From assembly GCA_016207265.1 (NCBI GenBank), contig JACQPZ010000181.1:1-7139 (forward strand): a stretch of 7,139 nt of DNA, in the 5' to 3' direction. Under the pieces are notes generated by a model that saw only the letters and a list, made by a program, of their open reading frames with translations, searched no databases and had not been told where the DNA came from. Source of the DNA: Candidatus Latescibacterota bacterium. Its GTDB lineage: Bacteria > Eisenbacteria > RBG-16-71-46 > SZUA-252. Position numbers and translations under genes: made by a program. Position 1 is the stretch's first letter. The number at the start of each line of letters is the position of its first letter. This document shows positions 5,109-7,139 of this stretch, one piece after another.

Positions 5109-7139
5109 ATGAGCCCGCGCGAGAAAGTCGTTCCGATCTACGTCGAGGACGAGATGCGGAATTCCTACATCGATTATTCGATGTCGGTCATCGTCTCACG
5201 CGCGCTCCCCGACGTCCGGGACGGCCTGAAGCCCGTCCACCGCCGCGTGCTCATCGCGATGCGCGAGCTGAACCTCCTCCACGACCGCCCCTTCCGCAAG
5301 TCCGCGAAGATCACGGGCGACGTAACGGGGAACTACCACCCGCACGGGACGGCCGCCGTCTACGAGACGATGGTCCGCATGGCGCAGACCTTCTCGATGC
5401 GCTACCGGCTCGTGGACGGGCAGGGTAACTTCGGCTCGGTCGACGGCGACGCGCCGGCGGCGGAGCGGTACACCGAGGCACGGTTGACGGAGTTCGCGGA
5501 GGAGATGCTCCGCGACATCGAAAAAGAGACCGTCGACATGCGGCCGAACTACGACGAGTCCCGCGAGGAGCCGGTGGTGCTGCCCGCCGCCGTGCCGAAT
5601 CTGCTCGTGAACGGCTCGGCCGGGATCGCGGTGGGGATGGCGACCAACGTGCCGCCCCACAACCTCCGCGAGATCGTGGACGCGATCCATCACGTGATCG
5701 ACAACCCCGCCTGCGAGATCGACGACCTCCTCCGCATCGTCCAGGGGCCCGATTTCCCGACCGGCGGCGTCATCTTCGGCCGGCAGGGGATTCAGGAGTG
5801 CTACCGGACCGGCCGCGGCCACATCACCGTGCGCTCCCGCGCCACGATCGAGGAGATCAAGAAGGACCGCCAGGCGGTCATCGTAACGGAGATCCCGTAC
5901 ATGGTGAACAAGGCGGCGCTCCTCGAGAAGATCGCCGACCTGGTCAAGGAAGGAACGCTCGAGGGGATCTCGGATCTGCGCGACGAGTCGGACCGCGAAG
6001 GAATGCGGGTCGTGATCGAGCTGAAGCGCGACGCGCAGCCGAAGGTCATCCTGAACCAGCTCTTCAAACACACCCAGATGCAGACGACCTTCGGGGCGAA
6101 CATGCTGGCCCTGGTCGGGAACCGCCCGCTCACGCTCACGCTGAAGGAGATGATCGAGCATTACGTCGGCCACCGGCGCGACGTGGTGGTGCGGCGGACC
6201 CGGTTCGACCTCGGCGAGGCGGAGAAGCGCGCGCATATTCTCGAGGGGCTGAAGATCGCGCTCGACCATATCGACGAGATCGTGGCGCTGATCCGCGCGT
6301 CGGCGGACACGGACGCCGCCCGGCAGGGGCTCATGGGGCGGTTCGGCCTGAGCGAGATCCAGGCGAACGCGATCCTCGAGATGCGGCTCTCCCGGCTCAC
6401 CGGGCTCGAGCGACAGAAGGTCGAGGACGAGTACCTCGAGGTGATCCAGCTCATCGAGCGGCTGAAGGCGATCCTCGAGTCTCCCGCGAAGGTGCTCCAG
6501 ATCATCAAGGATGAGCTCAGGGAGATCCGCGAGCGCTTCGGGGACGAGCGGCGGACGGAGATCGTGGGCGGCTCCGGCGAGTTCGAGGTCGAGGATCTGA
6601 TCGCCGAAGAGGACATGGTGATCACGATCTCCCACGCGGGCTACATCAAGCGGCTTCCCGTGACCACGTACCGGAGCCAGCGGCGCGGCGGGCGCGGGGT
6701 CACGGGCGCCGGGACGCGCGAGGAAGACTTCATCGAGCACCTGTTCATCGCCTCGACCCACAGCTACATCCTGGTCTTCACCGACCGCGGACGCGTGCAC
6801 TGGCTCAAGGTGCACGAGATTCCGCAGGGCGGGCGGACCGCCAAGGGGAAGGCGATCGTGAACATGGTGGAGATGTCGCAGCAGGAGCGCGTCGCCGCCG
6901 TGCTTCCGGTGAAGGAATTCGACGACACGCACTTCATCATGATGTGCACGGCGAACGGCACCGTGAAGAAGACCCCGCTCTCCGCGTACTCGAATCCCCG
7001 CCGGGCCGGCATCGTCGCGATCGGCGTAGACGCCGGCGACTCCCTGATCGACGCCGTGCTCACCGACGGAACGCAGGAGATCATCCTCCAGAAGCGGGGG
7101 GGCAAGGCGATCCGGTTCGAGGAGCAGGACGTCCGACCC
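5109..7139 (+). CDS. gyrA: DNA gyrase subunit A (5' part, runs off right edge)
   Basis: The first 677 codons of gyrA are open to the last base with no stop; a full GyrA is usually over 800 residues, so the last part of the C-terminal domain is missing. This subunit cuts and rejoins DNA through a tyrosine and wraps DNA with its C-terminal beta-pinwheel. The N-terminus IYVEDEMRNSYIDYSMSVIV and DVRDGLKPVHRR are canonical. The quinolone region is HPHGTAAVYETMVRMAQ (77-93) and the catalytic tyrosine is Y121 in ERYTEARL. The end of the coiled-coil/tower region has RFGDERRTEI (476-485). The GyrA box QRRGGRG (524-530) in the pinwheel is diagnostic of GyrA as against ParC, and blade repeats follow. 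The ATG is 3 bases after the gyrB stop with only a weak GGAT (5096-5099) ahead, so coupled translation is likely. Equivalents of E. coli D82, S83 and D87 are Thr81, Ala82 and Glu86. Confidence 0.96.
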   Translation, partial: MSPREKVVPIYVEDEMRNSYIDYSMSVIVSRALPDVRDGLKPVHRRVLIAMRELNLLHDRPFRKSAKITGDVTGNYHPHGTAAVYETMVRMAQTFSMRYRLVDGQGNFGSVDGDAPAAERYTEARLTEFAEEMLRDIEKETVDMRPNYDESREEPVVLPAAVPNLLVNGSAGIAVGMATNVPPHNLREIVDAIHHVIDNPACEIDDLLRIVQGPDFPTGGVIFGRQGIQECYRTGRGHITVRSRATIEEIKKDRQAVIVTEIPYMVNKAALLEKIADLVKEGTLEGISDLRDESDREGMRVVIELKRDAQPKVILNQLFKHTQMQTTFGANMLALVGNRPLTLTLKEMIEHYVGHRRDVVVRRTRFDLGEAEKRAHILEGLKIALDHIDEIVALIRASADTDAARQGLMGRFGLSEIQANAILEMRLSRLTGLERQKVEDEYLEVIQLIERLKAILESPAKVLQIIKDELREIRERFGDERRTEIVGGSGEFEVEDLIAEEDMVITISHAGYIKRLPVTTYRSQRRGGRGVTGAGTREEDFIEHLFIASTHSYILVFTDRGRVHWLKVHEIPQGGRTAKGKAIVNMVEMSQQERVAAVLPVKEFDDTHFIMMCTANGTVKKTPLSAYSNPRRAGIVAIGVDAGDSLIDAVLTDGTQEIILQKRGGKAIRFEEQDVRP

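Noticed and set aside
5798..6514. 238-codon plus-strand frame within gyrA
   Set aside because: It is a different frame over intact gyrA, Arg/Gly/Ala/Asp-rich, with no domain.
5196..6932. 578-codon open frame on the minus strand, antisense to gyrA
   Set aside because: Same kind of shadow: it mirrors gyrA codons, has a biased His/Arg/Asp/Leu composition and no motif.

Overview
This window is a bacterial replication-origin neighbourhood on GC-rich DNA. Protein-coding DNA is roughly two-thirds G+C in a stretch I counted by hand, while the one non-coding gap is about 53%. All genes lie on the + strand in the order dnaA (3' end only) - gap - dnaN - recF - dciA (DUF721) - gyrB - gyrA (5' part only). 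This ancestral order occurs in several phyla, including actinobacteria such as mycobacteria. The GyrB and GyrA sequences read more like those of a GC-rich Gram-negative or candidate phylum (deltaproteobacterial, Gemmatimonadota or Eisenbacteria-like) than like actinobacterial ones. I cannot name the organism from this window, and that placement is only an impression.

Layout: positions 1-112 are the last 36 codons of dnaA, with the DnaA domain IV DNA-binding signature. Positions 113-498 are the only real intergenic region (386 bases) and the best candidate for oriC. It holds several imperfect DnaA-box-like sites and a short direct-repeat series around CACAA with a 39/28/28-base period. It also has an AT-rich patch, a box / GC-spacer / CT(A/G) trio arrangement resembling a basal unwinding element, and a plausible dnaN promoter overlapped by a DnaA-box-like site. 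From 499 to the right edge the genes are packed like one operon. dnaN and recF are 10 bases apart, recF/dciA and dciA/gyrB overlap by 4 bases each, and gyrB and gyrA are 3 bases apart.

Together the genes cover chromosome replication start-up: initiator (DnaA), origin DNA, sliding clamp (DnaN), gap repair at stalled forks (RecF), replicative helicase recruitment (DciA) and supercoiling control (gyrase GyrB2-GyrA2). All complete reading frames are intact and carry their family motifs. I see no mobile element, CRISPR, RNA gene, toxin/defence module or undescribed protein system. The points of interest are the non-canonical origin architecture and a few residue-level departures in GyrA, GyrB, RecF and DnaN.
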